From: JAMHWF01 sp035911095
GTDB taxonomy: Bacteria > Pseudomonadota > Gammaproteobacteria > Burkholderiales > Burkholderiaceae_C
Assembly (NCBI GenBank): GCA_035911095.1
Contig: JAMHWF010000070.1
Location: forward strand, 1 to 64,000
DNA length: 64,000 nucleotides
Direction of reading: 5' to 3'
This document shows positions 62,961-64,000 of this stretch, one piece after another. The translations under genes were made by a program, and so were the position numbers. Under the pieces are notes generated by a model, which saw nothing but the letters and a program-made list of their open reading frames with translations, made no database searches and had not been told where the DNA came from. Each line of letters begins with the position of its first letter. Positions within the stretch are counted from its first letter, which is position 1.

Positions 62961-64000
62961 TGCGCATCGCCTATGTCTGTGCCGACCCCGGCATTCCCGT
63001 CTACGGCCGCAAGGGGGCCTCGGTCCATGTGCAGGAGGTGGTGCGCGCCTTCGGCCGCGCCGGCTGCGAGGTCGAGCTGTTCGCCACGCGTGTCGGCGGC
63101 GAGGCGCCGGCCGACCTCGCCGGCGTGCCGCTGCGCCGCCTGCCCGAGGGGCCCGCCGGCGCGCCCGAGGCGCGCGCGCGCCAGGCGCTGCACGCCAATG
63201 CCGCGCTGCGCAGCGCGCTCGCCGCGGCCGGGCCCTTCGACCTGGTCTACGAGCGCTACTCGCTGTGGAGCTGGGCCGGCATCGCGCAGGCCCGCGACGC
63301 CGGCTGCCCGGCGCTGCTCGAGGTCAACGCGCCGCTGATCGAGGAGCAGGCGCGCCACCGCGTGCTCGCGCTGCCCGAGGAGGCCGAGCGGGTCGCCACG
63401 CGGGCCTTCGGCGGCGCCGACGCGCTGATCGCCGTCTCGCCCGGCGTCGCCGACTACCTCGGCCGCCGCCCCGAGGCGGCCGGGCGCGTCCACGTGGTCG
63501 GCAACGGCGTCGACCCGGCGCGCTTCGCCGCCGCCACGCAGCGGGTGCGCGAGCGCACGCTGGCGGCGGCGGCGCTCGCGGCACCAGCGGCGCAGGCCCG
63601 GCAGGCCTCGGCCGCCGCGCGGCCGGCGCAGGAGGGGAGCGCCGTTGCCGCGCCGCCGCCGGCGGACGCCCCGGTCGTCGGCTTCCTCGGCACGCTCAAG
63701 CCCTGGCACGGGCTGCCGGTGCTGGTCGAGGCCTTTGCCCGCCTGGTCGGCGAGCACGGCATCGACGCGCGGCTGCGCATCGTCGGTGACGGGCCGGAAC
63801 GCGAAGGGCTGGTCGCCTCGCTCGCCGCGCGCGGCCTGGCCGGGCGCACCGACCTGCGCGGCGCGGTCGCGCCGAAGGCGGTGGGCGACGAGCTCGCGGC
63901 GATGGACGTCGCGACCGCGCCCTATGCCGAGGCGGCGGGCTTCTACTTCTCGCCGCTGAAGCTGGTCGAGTACATGGCGGCCGGCGTGCCGGTCGTCGCG
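62960..64000 (+). CDS. GT4 family glycosyltransferase, partial at right edge
   Basis: The first 347 codons are present; the gene runs out of the window at base 64000. The protein opens MRIAYVCADPGIPVYGRKGA then SVHVQEVVRAFGRAG, a GT4 N-terminal domain. VYERYSLWSWAGIAQAR and ALLEVNAPLIEEQARHR follow, then LIAVSPGVADYLGRR. The C-terminal domain starts VVGFLGTLKPWHGLPVLVEA and reaches SPLKLVEYMAAGVPVVA. As in the preceding gene, a long Ala-rich linker (about residues 195-230) lies between domains. Role in a capsule or exopolysaccharide is inferred from the cluster. Confidence 0.85.
   Translation, partial: MRIAYVCADPGIPVYGRKGASVHVQEVVRAFGRAGCEVELFATRVGGEAPADLAGVPLRRLPEGPAGAPEARARQALHANAALRSALAAAGPFDLVYERYSLWSWAGIAQARDAGCPALLEVNAPLIEEQARHRVLALPEEAERVATRAFGGADALIAVSPGVADYLGRRPEAAGRVHVVGNGVDPARFAAATQRVRERTLAAAALAAPAAQARQASAAARPAQEGSAVAAPPPADAPVVGFLGTLKPWHGLPVLVEAFARLVGEHGIDARLRIVGDGPEREGLVASLAARGLAGRTDLRGAVAPKAVGDELAAMDVATAPYAEAAGFYFSPLKLVEYMAAGVPVVA

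Overview
The window is a very GC-rich stretch of a betaproteobacterial chromosome, most likely from the order Burkholderiales (Rubrivivax/Leptothrix/Piscinibacter-like). The evidence is the gene set and order: petA-petB-petC followed by sspA-sspB, argB-HAD phosphatase-slmA, hisI-hisE-DUF4870-hinT-tatABC, divergent dciA and secA, Bug-type periplasmic receptors, and a DUF1631 protein. No rRNA, CRISPR array, integrase or transposase was seen. One tRNA gene, tRNA-Thr(TGT), is present. The genus is an inference.

Layout. 1-414: start of a DUF3683 FAD-linked oxidase, running off the left edge. 616-5592: ugpBAECQ operon for glycerol-3-phosphate and glycerophosphodiester uptake, with a Pho-box-like direct repeat upstream. 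5633-12086: MFS exporter, argJ, secA and divergent dciA. 12169-13708: LysR regulator, VOC protein, tRNA-Thr. 13759-17909: sspB, sspA and the cytochrome bc1 genes, with a perfect 16-bp hairpin between petC and sspA. 18133-24497: mscL, DUF1631 protein, pdxA, Nif3-like protein, DegS-like protease. 24531-27717: tatC, tatB, tatA, hinT, DUF4870, hisE and hisI on the minus strand. The Tat system is needed to export the Rieske protein made at 17310-17909. 27789-31581: Nudix hydrolase, DUF815 ATPase, slmA, HAD phosphatase, argB. 31669-34849: degenerate GGDEF protein, CusF-like copper protein, alpha/beta hydrolase, and a membrane-anchored unknown.

35094-39227 is a compact sensory operon: OmpR-type regulator, substrate-binding lipoprotein, hybrid histidine kinase. 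39282-39948 holds DUF2277 and GFA-family genes. 40203-48706 is a catabolic island: tcuR, tcuA and tcuB (tricarballylate-type oxidation), class II aldolase, two Bug receptors, a LigI-like amidohydrolase and a D-2-hydroxyacid dehydrogenase. 48849-52667 is a TauD-like dioxygenase followed by a NitT/TauT-type ABC transporter. 52760-53896 encodes a double GNAT protein whose C-terminal half closely resembles AAC(6')-Ib.

54063-59818 is the most unusual part: an ECF sigma factor, a 183-residue protein of unknown function, a 988-residue TPR-CHAT protease, and a secreted subtilisin-like lipoprotein. Two matching candidate promoters (GGATGTATC, 17 bases, CTCTGT) lie upstream of the unknown/CHAT pair and of the subtilisin gene. 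This suggests one sigma-controlled regulon joining a cytoplasmic caspase-like protease to a surface protease. 60239-64000 holds three tightly coupled glycosyltransferase genes, the last cut by the right edge.

Positions of domains and motifs were read by eye. Family names come from recognised motifs and gene order, not from a database search.
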